A DNA stretch of 64,000 nucleotides from an uncultured Porticoccus sp. GTDB lineage: Bacteria; Pseudomonadota; Gammaproteobacteria; Pseudomonadales; Porticoccaceae. The translations under genes were made by a program, and so were the position numbers. The stretch is from contig CAMYLT010000003.1 in the NCBI GenBank assembly GCA_947259505.1, positions 62,001 through 126,000 on the forward strand. The letters are read 5' to 3'. The stretch's first letter is position 1, and the number at the start of each line of letters is the position of its first letter. Of the stretch, positions 28,190 to 37,890 are shown in pieces. Under the pieces are notes generated by a model. It searched no databases. It was not told the DNA's origin and saw only the letters and a program-made list of their open reading frames with translations.

Positions 28190-29269
28190 ATGAGTTTGTG
28201 GGCCAAATGGAAAGCGGGTGGTATCAAGCCGGCGAGATTGGTGTTCAGTGGGGGGGATCACTTCCTTCCGGATCTGTGTCGCGGGCAGGGTCTGCTCTCA
28301 GTTGTGGTGATTTCCGAGTTGCTGGCATTGCTGGTAGCGGTGGCCAATAACGGCTTGCAGCAATTTGATTGGGTCGAGTTTGCCAAAATTTCACTGTTGT
28401 CACTGTGGATTGCTCTGCTCAGTGCGGCAGTGTTGTGTCTATCCAATCGACTGCTATCCGGGGCCCGGTTGGTGACGGCGGCCGTGGTATCCTTTTTATT
28501 GATTCTGCTGGTGACGCTGTTGTGCGGTGCCATTGCGGAAGGCGTGATGTCCTGGTACTCATCACCGCTGGAGACACGCCACTACAATGTCTGGAATATC
28601 GCCGAATACTTGTTGCTGGCTGCTATTCCAGCCGGCATCCTGTTGCGCTACCTTTTCCTGCAACAGCAACTGCGTTTGCAACAGCGGGCCGAACTGGAAG
28701 CGCGCATCCAGGCGCTGCAGTCCCGAATTCGTCCCCACTTCCTGTTTAATAGTATGAATATGATTGCCAGCCTGATCGGCTCAGATCCTGAAAAGGCTGA
28801 AAGGGTCGTAGAGGATATGTCTGATCTATTCCGCTATGCTCTGACGGATTCTCATACCTTGGTGCCTTTGCGAGAGGAGCTCTCACTGTGCCGACGTTAT
28901 CTCTCATTAGAGAAACTTCGTCTGGGTGATCGGCTGACCGCGCGCTGGGAAATCGGCGATTATGGTGAGGGGGTGCACATTCCCTGTTTGACGCTGCAAC
29001 CGGTTCTGGAAAATGCCATTTATCACGGTATCCAGCTGTTGCAGGAAGGGGGTGAAATTTCTATTTCGGTGAAACGGGTTAATGACCGTCTTGAGATTGT
29101 GGTTTCCAACCCCCTGCACCGAGCACTGCAGCAGCACCGGGGTAACAAGATGGCGCTCCATAATGTACGCCAGCGCCTCAAGGCTCATTTTGGCAACCTG
29201 GCCAAGGTAACTGCGGAACCCAATGAAAGTTGCTATATTACTCGCATTAGCTACCCCATAGGATGGTAG
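28190..29269 (+). CDS. algZ: AlgZ/FimS-type sensor histidine kinase (LytS family)
   Basis: 359 residues. Four hydrophobic segments lie between about 35 and 155, followed by a His_kinase domain with phospho-acceptor His183 in RIRPHFLFNSMN and an ATPase part (LTLQPVLENAIYHGI). GGAAAAG lies just before the ATG. It is followed after 10 bases by an AlgR-type regulator. In Pseudomonas this pair controls alginate and type IV pilus genes; no alginate genes are visible here, but a pil operon is at 42608. Confidence 0.9.
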   Translation: MSLWAKWKAGGIKPARLVFSGGDHFLPDLCRGQGLLSVVVISELLALLVAVANNGLQQFDWVEFAKISLLSLWIALLSAAVLCLSNRLLSGARLVTAAVVSFLLILLVTLLCGAIAEGVMSWYSSPLETRHYNVWNIAEYLLLAAIPAGILLRYLFLQQQLRLQQRAELEARIQALQSRIRPHFLFNSMNMIASLIGSDPEKAERVVEDMSDLFRYALTDSHTLVPLREELSLCRRYLSLEKLRLGDRLTARWEIGDYGEGVHIPCLTLQPVLENAIYHGIQLLQEGGEISISVKRVNDRLEIVVSNPLHRALQQHRGNKMALHNVRQRLKAHFGNLAKVTAEPNESCYITRISYPIGW

Positions 29270-29279
29270 GGTCTGGCAG

Positions 29280-30017
29280 ATGAAAGTGTTGATCGTTGAT
29301 GATGAGCCTCTGGCTCGCGACCGCTTGAAAAGGATGTTGTCATCTATTGGTGGCTGTATGGTCGTAGGTGAAGCCGGTAGCGGTGAGCAGGCGCTGTCTG
29401 CTGCTGAGGAGCTGAGTCCGGATGTGGTGTTCATGGATGTCAGAATGCCCGGTATGGATGGGCTTGCAGCCGCTCAATACCTAGCCAATCTCAACCCGCC
29501 ACCTGCGGTAATTTTTTGTACCGCCTATGATGATTATGCCGTGGAAGCCTTTTCTTCCCAGGCTATTGGCTATCTGCTCAAGCCTATTAAACAGGCGGAG
29601 CTGGAAAATGCCATCATGCGCACCAAGCGTATTAACAAGGCCCAGCTGTCAGAGTTGCAGGATTCTCCATTTTTCCAGGCAGAAGGTCGGAGTCATATCG
29701 CCGCCAAAAACCGCCGCGGTATTGATTTGGTAGCCGTTGCCGACATTCGTCTTTTTCAGGCCGACCACAAATATGTCACTGCTTACCATATGGATGGTGA
29801 GTCCTTGTTGGATGAAACGCTCAAGGAACTGGAGGACGAGTTTGAGGGGCGTTTTGTGCGTATTCATCGAAACGCCCTGGTTTCGATACCGCATATAGAA
29901 GGTCTTGAGCGCAACATAGACGGTCAGTTTTTTGTTCGATTACAGGGGATGGATATTCGACCGCAGGTGAGTCGCCGGCATGTGGCGCCACTGCGTAAAC
30001 TGTTGGAACAGATATAG
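29280..30017 (+). CDS. algR: LytTR-type response regulator AlgR
   Basis: 245 residues: a receiver domain with VDDEP at the start, phospho-acceptor Asp53 in VVFMDVRMPG and Lys in YLLKPIK, then a LytTR DNA-binding domain (about 140-245, with HKYVTAY, FVRIHRNALVS and SRRHV). It follows the kinase AlgZ and is 100 bp or so upstream of hemC, the same neighbourhood as in Pseudomonas. Confidence 0.93.
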   Translation: MKVLIVDDEPLARDRLKRMLSSIGGCMVVGEAGSGEQALSAAEELSPDVVFMDVRMPGMDGLAAAQYLANLNPPPAVIFCTAYDDYAVEAFSSQAIGYLLKPIKQAELENAIMRTKRINKAQLSELQDSPFFQAEGRSHIAAKNRRGIDLVAVADIRLFQADHKYVTAYHMDGESLLDETLKELEDEFEGRFVRIHRNALVSIPHIEGLERNIDGQFFVRLQGMDIRPQVSRRHVAPLRKLLEQI

Positions 30018-30121
30018 CTATTTGAGGCCCTGCGGCCCTATCAAACTCATACGCTTTTCCGGGGCAGGATCATGCCTATCATTCTGCTATCATGTGGCCC
30101 ACCGTACTAATGGCCGTTTCC

Positions 30122-31057
30122 ATGACTACCAAATACCTTCGCATCGCAACCCGTAAAAGCCCTCTGGCGCTATGGCAAGCAGAATATGTCAAAGCGCGAC
30201 TTCAGCATCTCCACCCTGATCTTCAGGTGTCGCTCATCACCTTCACGACCAAGGGTGACAAGATACTGGACACGCCACTGGCGAAAGTGGGGGGGAAAGG
30301 TCTGTTCGTTAAGGAGTTGGAGGTGGCGATGCTAGAAGGGCACGCCGATATCGCTGTGCACTCCATGAAAGACGTGCCGATGGAATTCCCGGAGGGGTTG
30401 GGTCTGAGTGTTATTTGTGAGCGGGAAGATCCTCGGGATGCATTTGTGTCCAATTGCTTTGCTTCTTTAGAAGAATTGCCGCCGGGTAGTCATGTGGGCA
30501 CTTCCAGCTTGAGGCGTCAGACCCAATTGCTGGAAAGGTTTCCTAGCCTTACTGTCGGGGATTTGAGAGGAAATGTGCAAACCAGGCTTGGCAAGCTGGA
30601 TGCCGGTGAGTTTGATGCCATTATTCTGGCAACAGCTGGTCTGGTCAGGTTGGAAATGGAAGACCGTATCTGTCAACGCATTGCGCCGGAGGTTTTTTTG
30701 CCTGCCGGTGGCCAAGGGGCGGTAGGTATTGAATGTCGCACCGACGATACGGAGTTGCAGGCTCTTCTACAACCCCTGCATCATCAGGAAACCGCCGAGT
30801 GTGTAAGGGCTGAGCGCGCCATGAACCGCCGACTTGAAGGTGGTTGTCAGGTGCCGATCGCCGGGTATGCGGTTCATGTAGAAAACAGGCAGCTGTGGCT
30901 GCGCGGTTTAGTTGGATCCCCAGATGGAACCAGAGTGTTGCGAAGTGAGGTTACCGGCAGCGTTGATGATCCTGAAGCCATTGGTGTCCTGCTTGCGGAA
31001 ACCCTATTGGCGCAGGGGGCTGGCGACATTCTTCGCGAGGTGTACGGAAGCCACTGA
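30122..31057 (+). CDS. hemC: Hydroxymethylbilane synthase (porphobilinogen deaminase)
   Basis: 311 residues from the ATG at 30122 ([23 protein letters not shown]), the usual family start; earlier in-frame starts at 30092 and 30110 add nonconserved residues. The cysteine that holds the dipyrromethane cofactor is in [12 protein letters not shown]. It joins four porphobilinogen molecules to hydroxymethylbilane in tetrapyrrole synthesis. The stop codon overlaps the hemD start. Confidence 0.97.
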   Translation: MTTKYLRIATRKSPLALWQAEYVKARLQHLHPDLQVSLITFTTKGDKILDTPLAKVGGKGLFVKELEVAMLEGHADIAVHSMKDVPMEFPEGLGLSVICEREDPRDAFVSNCFASLEELPPGSHVGTSSLRRQTQLLERFPSLTVGDLRGNVQTRLGKLDAGEFDAIILATAGLVRLEMEDRICQRIAPEVFLPAGGQGAVGIECRTDDTELQALLQPLHHQETAECVRAERAMNRRLEGGCQVPIAGYAVHVENRQLWLRGLVGSPDGTRVLRSEVTGSVDDPEAIGVLLAETLLAQGAGDILREVYGSH

Positions 31058-31842
31058 TGGTGCCTATCCAGGATCCCATGCGTGTGTTGTTGGTAAGGCC
31101 GCGGCAACAGGATGACGAATTTATCGCTGGATTGGCTGGAAAGCCTGTCGAGCTTTACCACTGCCCTGTGATGGAAATAGTGCCACTGGCGGAGCAGCTG
31201 CAAGTCGAGGCCATCAAATCCTCCATACATAACTTTGCCAGTTATCAAATTGCCATATTTATCAGTCGCAAGGCTGCCTATTTAGGGCTGAATTGGCTGA
31301 AAAGTGCTTGGCCGGTAGTGCCGAAGGGCGTTCGTTTTTATGCGGTAGGCAAAAGCACAGCATGGGTGCTGCAACAAAACCATATTCCTGTGGAAACGCC
31401 GCTGAACTCTTATGACAGTGAGGGGTTGTTAAACCTGCCGTCGTTGCAAAATGTAACGGGTAAAGAGGTGCTAATCTTTGCCGGAAAGGGCGGACGCAGG
31501 TTGTTGGAAGATACACTTGGGCAGCGGGGCGCCTCAGTACATCGTTGTGACCTCTATGAACGCTGTGTGACAGCGAAATATGCGCTGAACATTCAAGCCC
31601 TGCTTTCCAATGACGAAGTGGATGTGGTGGTGGCCCACAGCGGCGAGCTACTGTTATGCCTCCTTGCTGTGGTCGCGGCAGGATATCATCAAAAACTGTT
31701 GTCACTGCCACTTCTGGTTCCGGGTAAACGGGTGGCGGAACTGGCTGTAGAGCAGGGTTTCCGAAAGCTAATTATTGCCAATTCTGCCTTGCCTTCGGAC
31801 ATGGTTTCGGCAATTCTTGAATGGTACAGTGACAATGGATGA
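31057..31842 (+). CDS. hemD: Uroporphyrinogen-III synthase
   Basis: 261 residues. The family is weakly conserved, but the two-domain layout and RVLLVRPRQQDDEF at the N-terminus, SYDSEGLL in the middle and the position right after hemC identify it. It closes hydroxymethylbilane to uroporphyrinogen III. The ATG at 31057 overlaps the hemC stop; an ATG at 31078 (MRVLLVRPRQ) is an equally plausible start and matches the usual N-terminus better. Confidence 0.92.
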   Translation: MVPIQDPMRVLLVRPRQQDDEFIAGLAGKPVELYHCPVMEIVPLAEQLQVEAIKSSIHNFASYQIAIFISRKAAYLGLNWLKSAWPVVPKGVRFYAVGKSTAWVLQQNHIPVETPLNSYDSEGLLNLPSLQNVTGKEVLIFAGKGGRRLLEDTLGQRGASVHRCDLYERCVTAKYALNIQALLSNDEVDVVVAHSGELLLCLLAVVAAGYHQKLLSLPLLVPGKRVAELAVEQGFRKLIIANSALPSDMVSAILEWYSDNG

Positions 31843-31925
31843 TCGCCGCCTTGCAGCAGGGCAGTGTATACAGTAGATGGGGGTGGTTTTGACCACCGTG
31901 GAATGTATCTGAAGGAACCGCGTCA

Positions 31926-33128
31926 GTGAATAATGACAAACCCATAGCACCGGATAACGACATGCCGACGCCAGCGGTCGACGAAAAAGGAAAGGTCGAG
32001 AGCAGTCAAACTCCCGATGTCGCTACGAAACCTGAAGAGAAGGCCGCTAAACCTTCTTCTACGGGTAACGCTAAGCCACCCGCCAAGTCTTCTTCAAAGT
32101 CATCGGGTAGCAAAGGATGGCTGTTTATTCTGATACTCCTGCTGGTTGCTGGAGGTGTCTCTGCCTGGTGGTGGTTTTATGGACAACACCTCCAACCAAA
32201 AAATGAAATGGTCAGTCCGCAGGCTGAATTGCAAGATGACCTGGCCCAGCTTAAGCAGGCATTGTCAGCCGAAACCGATGCTCGCATGGCTCTCACAGCC
32301 GAAGTGAAAAAAAACAACGTTGAGCAGCAGTTGGCGCTCAATGCACAAGCTGATCGGTTGCGAGAATTGTCTGGCTCATCCCGCACTGATTGGGTGTTGG
32401 CGGAAGCTGAATACCTGATGCATCTGGCCAATCAACGCCTGTTGACTGAGCGTGATAGTGGCAATGCCCTGGCGTTATTAGAATCTGCCGATGAGATCTT
32501 GCGTAAGCTGAATGAGGTGCAATTAATCCCGGTGCGTGAGGCGTTGGCCAAGAATATTGTGGCGCTGAAAAGTCAGCCTCTGGTTGATCGAGAGGGGCTA
32601 TTCCTGCAATTAAAGGCCCTGTCTGAGCAAGTGATCAAACTGCCCATTCTGCCACCTAAAATGTCTGTGGCTGATCAGGAAAAACCTTTGCCAGTTCTCT
32701 CTGATGAGACAGAAGCGGCTTGGTATTCTCCGGTGGTTAGGGTGGGCCGCATAGTGCTGAATGAAGCGGAAAAACTCATTCTGGTTCGTCATCGCAGTGA
32801 CCCTGTTGATCCTTTGTTGACTCCCGAGCAGGAGAAGTTGTTGAGATTGCAATTGGGTGCAGTGCTTGAGGAATCGCAATTGGCCCTGCTGAGGGAAGAG
32901 CAGCAGATATACGAGGCTGGTCTGTCAAAAGCACGAGAACTACTTTCGACCTATTTTGAGGTGAATGACCAGCAAGCCGAGTCCCTGGTTGAACAATTGC
33001 GAGTTCTGGAAGGGCAGCAAATCATTCAGGTTCGTCCGGACATTTCCGAAGGTCTAAATGCTTTACGGGATTATATCGACAGTTGGCACAATCGGCGCCA
33101 GGTTGAGCGGGACGGAGGCGAGGGCTAG
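31926..33128 (+). CDS. hemX: HemX family membrane protein
   Basis: 400 residues starting with GTG behind AAGGA. A low-complexity Pro/Lys/Ser-rich cytoplasmic tail (1-60), one membrane helix (about 65-85, GWLFILILLLVAGGVSAWWWFY), then a long coiled-coil-rich periplasmic part. It is often annotated as uroporphyrinogen methyltransferase, but no SAM-methyltransferase motifs are visible, so that name should be avoided. It lies between hemD and hemY; its exact role in haem synthesis is unclear. Confidence 0.9.
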   Translation: MNNDKPIAPDNDMPTPAVDEKGKVESSQTPDVATKPEEKAAKPSSTGNAKPPAKSSSKSSGSKGWLFILILLLVAGGVSAWWWFYGQHLQPKNEMVSPQAELQDDLAQLKQALSAETDARMALTAEVKKNNVEQQLALNAQADRLRELSGSSRTDWVLAEAEYLMHLANQRLLTERDSGNALALLESADEILRKLNEVQLIPVREALAKNIVALKSQPLVDREGLFLQLKALSEQVIKLPILPPKMSVADQEKPLPVLSDETEAAWYSPVVRVGRIVLNEAEKLILVRHRSDPVDPLLTPEQEKLLRLQLGAVLEESQLALLREEQQIYEAGLSKARELLSTYFEVNDQQAESLVEQLRVLEGQQIIQVRPDISEGLNALRDYIDSWHNRRQVERDGGEG

Positions 33129-34348
33129 TGAAAAAACTGCTGTTGTGGATAGTGCTGGTCGCCTCACTGGGTGGCTTGCTGGCTTGGAAAATGTCGGAAA
33201 CCAGCGGATATGTATTGATAGCGTTAGGTAACCACACTGTTGAAATGAGCCTGTGGACCCTGTTGCTGCTGCTGCTGTTGCTGTGGGCGTTGTTGCGCTT
33301 GTTGGCGTATTTGTTCCGTGTGATGGTTGAGCCTGGGAAGAAACTGGTTAAGGAGAGTCTGTCTGGGCGTAAAACCCGAAACCGTAATCGTACTGATCGG
33401 GGCTTGCTGCAGTTTATTGAGGGTAGGTGGGATCAGGCGCAGCGAAACCTGACGCGTGCCGCTAAGCACGCGGACATGCCGCTGCTGAATTATTTGGCGG
33501 CGGCCAACTGTGCCTTTGAATCAGGCGATCAGGAAGAGGTCAACCGACTACTGGTAAAAGCCGAAGAAAGCGCTGCAGGCGGTGAGCTGGCGATTGGATT
33601 GGTGCAGGCGCGTATGCACCTGCGAGATCAGCATTACGAAGAAGCACTGGCCATTCTGCGACGCCTCCATACTAGTGCTCCAGATCATCCGTTGGTGCTG
33701 AGAATGTTGGCTAATGCGCATCGCGGCTTGCAGGACTGGCAGAGCCTGGAAAAGCTGCTGCCCGATCTGCGGCGCTTCAAGGTGTATGACAAACTATCGC
33801 TGGAGCAGCTTTCAGTGGATGTCTATGTCGCATTGATGAGTGATCTTGCGGTGCGGGCTAAACGCTCGGGGTCTACTGAGGATACACAGAAATTGGTCAA
33901 ACTCTGGCAGGATCTGCCAAAGGATGCCCGTAGCCAGAAACGAGTGCAGGACGCGTATATACAAAATCTGTTTAAACTGGGTGAAGCCGGGCAGGTTGAA
34001 GGCTTGTTGCGCAAGGCTCTTAAGTCCAGTTGGGATGATGAGCTTGTCAGGCTTTACGGTCTCGTCGATGGCGGTGATATCAAGAAACAGCTGTTGGTGG
34101 CCGAAGGTTGGTTGCGCGAGAGACCGAATGACCCTGTTCTGATGCTGGCGCTCGGGCGTTTGAGCATGAAAAATCAGTTATGGGGCAAGGCGCGGGACTA
34201 TTTTGAGAGTTCCCTGGCGTTCAAGGTTCAACCGGAAGCGTATGCAGAATTGGCTCAATTGATGGGGCAGCTGGGTGAACATGAGAAGAGTGCTCATTAT
34301 TACCAGCAGGGACTCACACTGAGCACAGGATTAACACCTGTGCGATGA
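33128..34348 (+). CDS. hemY: HemY family haem biosynthesis-associated membrane protein
   Basis: 406 residues, GTG start overlapping the hemX stop by one base. Two N-terminal membrane helices (about 3-20 and 40-62; the second is a near-pure Leu stretch coded by repeated CTG/TTG) lead into TPR-like helical repeats. This is the proteobacterial HemY, distinct from the oxygen-dependent protoporphyrinogen oxidase of the same name in Gram-positives. A strong terminator follows. Confidence 0.92.
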   Translation: MKKLLLWIVLVASLGGLLAWKMSETSGYVLIALGNHTVEMSLWTLLLLLLLLWALLRLLAYLFRVMVEPGKKLVKESLSGRKTRNRNRTDRGLLQFIEGRWDQAQRNLTRAAKHADMPLLNYLAAANCAFESGDQEEVNRLLVKAEESAAGGELAIGLVQARMHLRDQHYEEALAILRRLHTSAPDHPLVLRMLANAHRGLQDWQSLEKLLPDLRRFKVYDKLSLEQLSVDVYVALMSDLAVRAKRSGSTEDTQKLVKLWQDLPKDARSQKRVQDAYIQNLFKLGEAGQVEGLLRKALKSSWDDELVRLYGLVDGGDIKKQLLVAEGWLRERPNDPVLMLALGRLSMKNQLWGKARDYFESSLAFKVQPEAYAELAQLMGQLGEHEKSAHYYQQGLTLSTGLTPVR

Positions 34349-34366
34349 GCTGGTACTCGAAATAAC

Positions 34367-34406
34367 AGGCAATAAAAAGGCACCATACAGTGCCTTTTTA
34401 TTGCCT
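34367..34406. terminator. Perfect bidirectional terminator between hemY and pckA
   Basis: AGGCAATAAAAAGGCAC and its exact complement form a 17-bp stem with a six-base loop, including A- and T-runs, so it can serve both convergent transcripts. Confidence 0.93.
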
Positions 34407-34418
34407 CAGCCCGGATGC

Positions 34419-35978
34419 TTAGAGCTGCGGGCCGGCGCTCAGTACACTTTCTGTGACGTCAAAGCGTTTGATGTTTTCAACAAACAGGCTGGCAAGTTTG
34501 GTCGCTTGCTCGTCGTAGGCTGACTTGTCTGCCCAAGTTTCGCGTGGATTCAGGTAGCTTCCATCTACGCCTGGAACAGAGGTGGGAATTTCCAGGTTGA
34601 TGATTGGCAGTTTCACGGTTTCAACATTTTCCAGGTCGCCATTTTGGATGGCGGCGATGATGCCGCGGGTAACCGGGATAGGGAAGCGAGAGCCATTGCC
34701 TTCAGCGCCACCAGCGCCGCCAGTCCAGCCTGTATTCACCAGGTAGACACGGCTGTCAAAGTCTTCAATACGTTTCATCAACAATTCAGCATATACGTTC
34801 GCCGGACGTGGCATGAACGGTGCGCCAAAGCAAGTGGAGAACGTCGGTTGGATGCCTGCGGCACCGCCCATTTCTGTAGAGCCTACGCGGGCTGTATAGC
34901 CACTCAGGAAATGGTAGGCAGCAGCTTCTTTTGACAGGATAGAAACCGGAGGCAGTACACCAGAGACGTCGCAGGTCAGGAAGATAACATTCTTGGGTTC
35001 ACCGGCGCGGTTTTCCTCGCAACGCATTTCTACGTGTTCCAGCGGGTAGCTGCAACGCCCATTCTCCGTCAGGCTGGTGTCATCATAGTCGGCAGTACGG
35101 TTTTCATTGACGACTACGTTTTCCACGATAGCGCCGAAACAGATGGCGTCCCAGATGACCGGCTCATTTTTCTTGCTGAGGTTAATGGTCTTGGCATAGC
35201 AGCCGCCTTCCATGTTGAAGACGGAACCTTTGCTCCAGCCGTGCTCGTCATCACCGATCAGGTAGCGGACTGGGTCGGCGGAAAGAGTGGTTTTGCCAGT
35301 GCCGGAGAGTCCGAAGAATAGGCAGACGTCGCCCTCCTGTCCCACATTGGCTGCGCAGTGCATAGGCATGACATCTTTTTCGGGGAGCAGGAAATTTTGT
35401 ACTGAGAACATGGCTTTTTTCATTTCGCCGGCATATTTCAAGCCTGCAATCAGCACCTTGCGTTGGCCGAAGTTGATGATGCCAACAGCTTCACTGTTGG
35501 TGCCATCGCGCTCGGGGTCGCAGACAAAATTGGCGGCGTGGAGAATTTTCCAGGGCTCTTTATTGGAGGGGTTGTAGCGTTCGGGGCGAATAAACATGTT
35601 GCGACCGAACAGGTTGTGCCATGCAGTTTCAGTGGTGACCTTGACGGGCAGGTAGTGTTCGGTGTCCTGGCCAACATGGAGGTGAGAGACAAAGCGATCG
35701 CGATCTGCCAGATGAGTCTCTACGCGGTCCCACAGGGCGTTGAACTTGTCCTGCGGGATGGGGCGGTTGACAGAGCCCCAGCCGATATCATCTTGGCTGC
35801 TCGGTTCTTCTACGATGAACCGGTCGGCGGGTGAACGTCCAGTGCGTTGACCGGTGACTGCAAGCAGCGCTCCGGTATCAGTGAGGCGCCCCTCGCCACG
35901 TTGAAGCGCCAGTTCAATCAGTTCGGCCTCGCACAGATCGGTGTAAACATTCACCGCAGAATCTTCGATTTGCGTCAT
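34419..35978 (-). CDS. pckA: Phosphoenolpyruvate carboxykinase (ATP)
   Basis: 519 residues. The kinase-1a P-loop is in [13 protein letters not shown], the metal site region is [10 protein letters not shown], and [11 protein letters not shown] is near the C-terminus; all are typical of the ATP-dependent enzyme. It converts oxaloacetate to PEP in gluconeogenesis. It stands alone, with about 86 bp upstream to hslO. Confidence 0.98.
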   Translation of the reverse strand: MTQIEDSAVNVYTDLCEAELIELALQRGEGRLTDTGALLAVTGQRTGRSPADRFIVEEPSSQDDIGWGSVNRPIPQDKFNALWDRVETHLADRDRFVSHLHVGQDTEHYLPVKVTTETAWHNLFGRNMFIRPERYNPSNKEPWKILHAANFVCDPERDGTNSEAVGIINFGQRKVLIAGLKYAGEMKKAMFSVQNFLLPEKDVMPMHCAANVGQEGDVCLFFGLSGTGKTTLSADPVRYLIGDDEHGWSKGSVFNMEGGCYAKTINLSKKNEPVIWDAICFGAIVENVVVNENRTADYDDTSLTENGRCSYPLEHVEMRCEENRAGEPKNVIFLTCDVSGVLPPVSILSKEAAAYHFLSGYTARVGSTEMGGAAGIQPTFSTCFGAPFMPRPANVYAELLMKRIEDFDSRVYLVNTGWTGGAGGAEGNGSRFPIPVTRGIIAAIQNGDLENVETVKLPIINLEIPTSVPGVDGSYLNPRETWADKSAYDEQATKLASLFVENIKRFDVTESVLSAGPQL

Positions 35979-36013
35979 CAGTATTGGTCCTGTTGGGTAA
36001 ATTCAGGTCAAGT

Positions 36014-36039
36014 TAAAAGCCCTGCCGGGCTAAAAGGTC
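36014..36039 (-). terminator. Possible terminator after hslO
   Basis: On the minus strand AGCCC-GGCA-GGGCT is followed by TTTTAAC. The 5-bp stem is short, so the call is tentative; it lies in the pckA upstream region and could instead be a leader element. Confidence 0.35.
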
Positions 36040-36064
36040 GGCAATTATGCCAGAAAAAAATGGA

Positions 36065-36955
36065 CTAGTGGAGCACCGGTGGACTTTCGTCGAACAAGTC
36101 GTCGATGTCACCTTGGTGAAAAGCGTAATGCTGATGGCAGAACTCGCAATGAATGTCTATGGAGCCCTGTTCGTCCAGGATGCCTTGGAGCTCTTTCTGG
36201 CCTAATGATACCAGGGCGCTAGAGATCCTATCTTCGGAGCAACTGCAGGAAAATTGCACGGGGTTTGCCTCAAAAATGCGCAGTTCGTCCTGATGAAACA
36301 GTCGGTAGAGTTGTTGTTCATGTTCAAGTAGCAACTGTTCTTCTGGTGTGATGGTTGCCGCCAGTTGTGTGGCGTGTTCCCACAGTTGCTGATTTGCTTC
36401 GGGATCGGCTTCTTTTTGGTTGGGTAGAGCCTGTAACAGCAAGCCAGCCGCCCGGGGTGAGTCCATTTCAGGGGCAGCGCTAAGCCAGATGCGAGTGGCG
36501 AGCTGCTCAGACTGGGCGAAATAGTTTTCCAGGCAGCCAGCTAGCGTATCGGACTCCAGGGGGACGATACCCTGATAGCGCTCACCCCTGTTGGGATTGA
36601 TGGTGAGACTGAGTGTTCCTGCACCAATCAATTCTTGCAGGTGTTGGCCGGGGGCATAATTAAAGTCTTCGTCGAAATGGGCGATGGCACGCAGGTGATG
36701 GTGTCGGGTGCAATCAGCCATGATGGTCGAGAGAGGGCCGCTGCCCTGAGCCTGGAGCGTCAAAACACCATCGAATTTCAGGGTGGCGCTGAGTAGTCCC
36801 GCCGCTGCCATGAATTGTCCCAGCAGCGCCTGAATGGGTGCCGGGTACTTGGCGTTGGATAACACCTGCTGGAAGCTCTCTTCCAAGGTTAGTATCTCTC
36901 CCCTAATGTCTGAATGCTCAAAAATAAAGCGCTGCAGCTGATCGGCGTGACTCAT
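36065..36955 (-). CDS. hslO: Redox-regulated chaperone Hsp33
   Basis: 296 residues. The C-terminal zinc switch has the four cysteines in CSCSEDRI and CEFCHQHY (CxC and CxxC), and the N-terminal substrate-binding domain spans about 1-190. Oxidation releases zinc and activates it as a holdase during oxidative stress. The yrfG-hslR-hslO cluster is conserved in gammaproteobacteria; here a DUF4124 gene is inserted between hslR and hslO. Confidence 0.97.
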   Translation of the reverse strand: MSHADQLQRFIFEHSDIRGEILTLEESFQQVLSNAKYPAPIQALLGQFMAAAGLLSATLKFDGVLTLQAQGSGPLSTIMADCTRHHHLRAIAHFDEDFNYAPGQHLQELIGAGTLSLTINPNRGERYQGIVPLESDTLAGCLENYFAQSEQLATRIWLSAAPEMDSPRAAGLLLQALPNQKEADPEANQQLWEHATQLAATITPEEQLLLEHEQQLYRLFHQDELRIFEANPVQFSCSCSEDRISSALVSLGQKELQGILDEQGSIDIHCEFCHQHYAFHQGDIDDLFDESPPVLH

Positions 36956-37051
36956 GGTGAAGGTTCCTCGGGAAGGCGGCGAATTTAGAGCTCTTTGTCA
37001 GCTTTGTCCAGTGGGCTGCTGGGTTAGTTTGGGAAGGCAATTCATGGGGCA

Positions 37052-37495
37052 TTAGGAGCAGTGTTGACGAATTTCCTGCTCGAGCTGGTCAGCACGACGT
37101 GCTCTTTCATCCTCGGTGACGACAATTTCTTTGCCATCCGGGTCGTGGAAAGCGACGCGACCTCGCAGTATCGATAATTGATTTTTCGCTTGCAGGCAGG
37201 CTTGCTGGCGGGTGTTGTCCTGTTGCCGTTGTCGGGACTGCTGTTGTTGATGGTAAGCTTTTTCCTCGGCTGTTTCCCCTTGGAAAACCTGCTGTAATTT
37301 CTCTGTTTCAGATGCACTGGCATCGCTATTCAGGGGGCGCAGCTGTTTGGAAATATCCTCGGCAGCATGGTCTGCTTCAGGTTTCTTGTCCGAGAAGTGT
37401 GTCTTACCCTGGTCGTCGATCCAGCGGTAGATCTCCCCATGACATGGGACCGCCGTAGGCAATAGCCAGGCAATAAAGAGGATGGTGCGTATCAC
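37052..37495 (-). CDS. DUF4124 domain protein, exported
   Basis: 147 residues: signal peptide (MIRTILFIAWLLPTAVPCHG), then the DUF4124 signature EIYRWIDDQGKTHFSDKKP, then a Gln/Arg-rich helical region (QQQQSRQRQQDNTRQQ) and a charged C-terminus. The function is unknown. Its start overlaps the hslR stop by four bases, so it is translationally coupled to hslR. Confidence 0.85.
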   Translation of the reverse strand: MIRTILFIAWLLPTAVPCHGEIYRWIDDQGKTHFSDKKPEADHAAEDISKQLRPLNSDASASETEKLQQVFQGETAEEKAYHQQQQSRQRQQDNTRQQACLQAKNQLSILRGRVAFHDPDGKEIVVTEDERARRADQLEQEIRQHCS

Positions 37496-37890
37496 AGGTT
37501 CTGTTCCTTGAATCGATGAATTTGCCGTCGTTCCTTTTTACTTGGCCTGTGGTCTTGAAATGAGGCGCTTTGGTTGACGGCTTTGCGCTCTTCGGCCCTT
37601 TTTGTTCGCAGTTCAATACTGGCTTCTGTCTCGGTATAGAGCAGTGCAGCCTCATTGGCCCCTCGTCGCTGATCCGAGAGGTTGTTGACGACTACGGTCT
37701 TTTCATCCCATCCCTGCCGTATGGTGAGTTCTATTCCAGTCGTGATTTCTTTGCTTGGTTTGGCCCGTTGCCCATCAATATGCACTTTTCCACCTTCAAT
37801 GGCAGTTTTGGCCAAGGCGCGGGTCTTGAAGAAACGCGCTGCCCAGAGCCACTTGTCCAGTCTGACTTTTTGCGTGGGCTGATCAGTCAT
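37492..37890 (-). CDS. hslR: Heat shock protein 15, S4-domain RNA-binding
   Basis: 132 residues from the ATG at 37890 (MTDQPTQKVRLDKWLWAARFFKTR), the conserved S4 start; the frame extends upstream into yrfG but without similarity. Hsp15 binds 50S subunits that carry stalled nascent chains with tRNA. The C-terminus is strongly basic (PSKKERRQIHRFK). The start overlaps the yrfG stop by eight bases. Confidence 0.95.
   Translation of the reverse strand: MTDQPTQKVRLDKWLWAARFFKTRALAKTAIEGGKVHIDGQRAKPSKEITTGIELTIRQGWDEKTVVVNNLSDQRRGANEAALLYTETEASIELRTKRAEERKAVNQSASFQDHRPSKKERRQIHRFKEQNL

Noticed and set aside
31926-33128. HemX as a uroporphyrinogen-III methyltransferase
   Set aside because: The protein has one membrane helix and coiled coils but no SAM-binding methyltransferase motifs; the name is a common carry-over.
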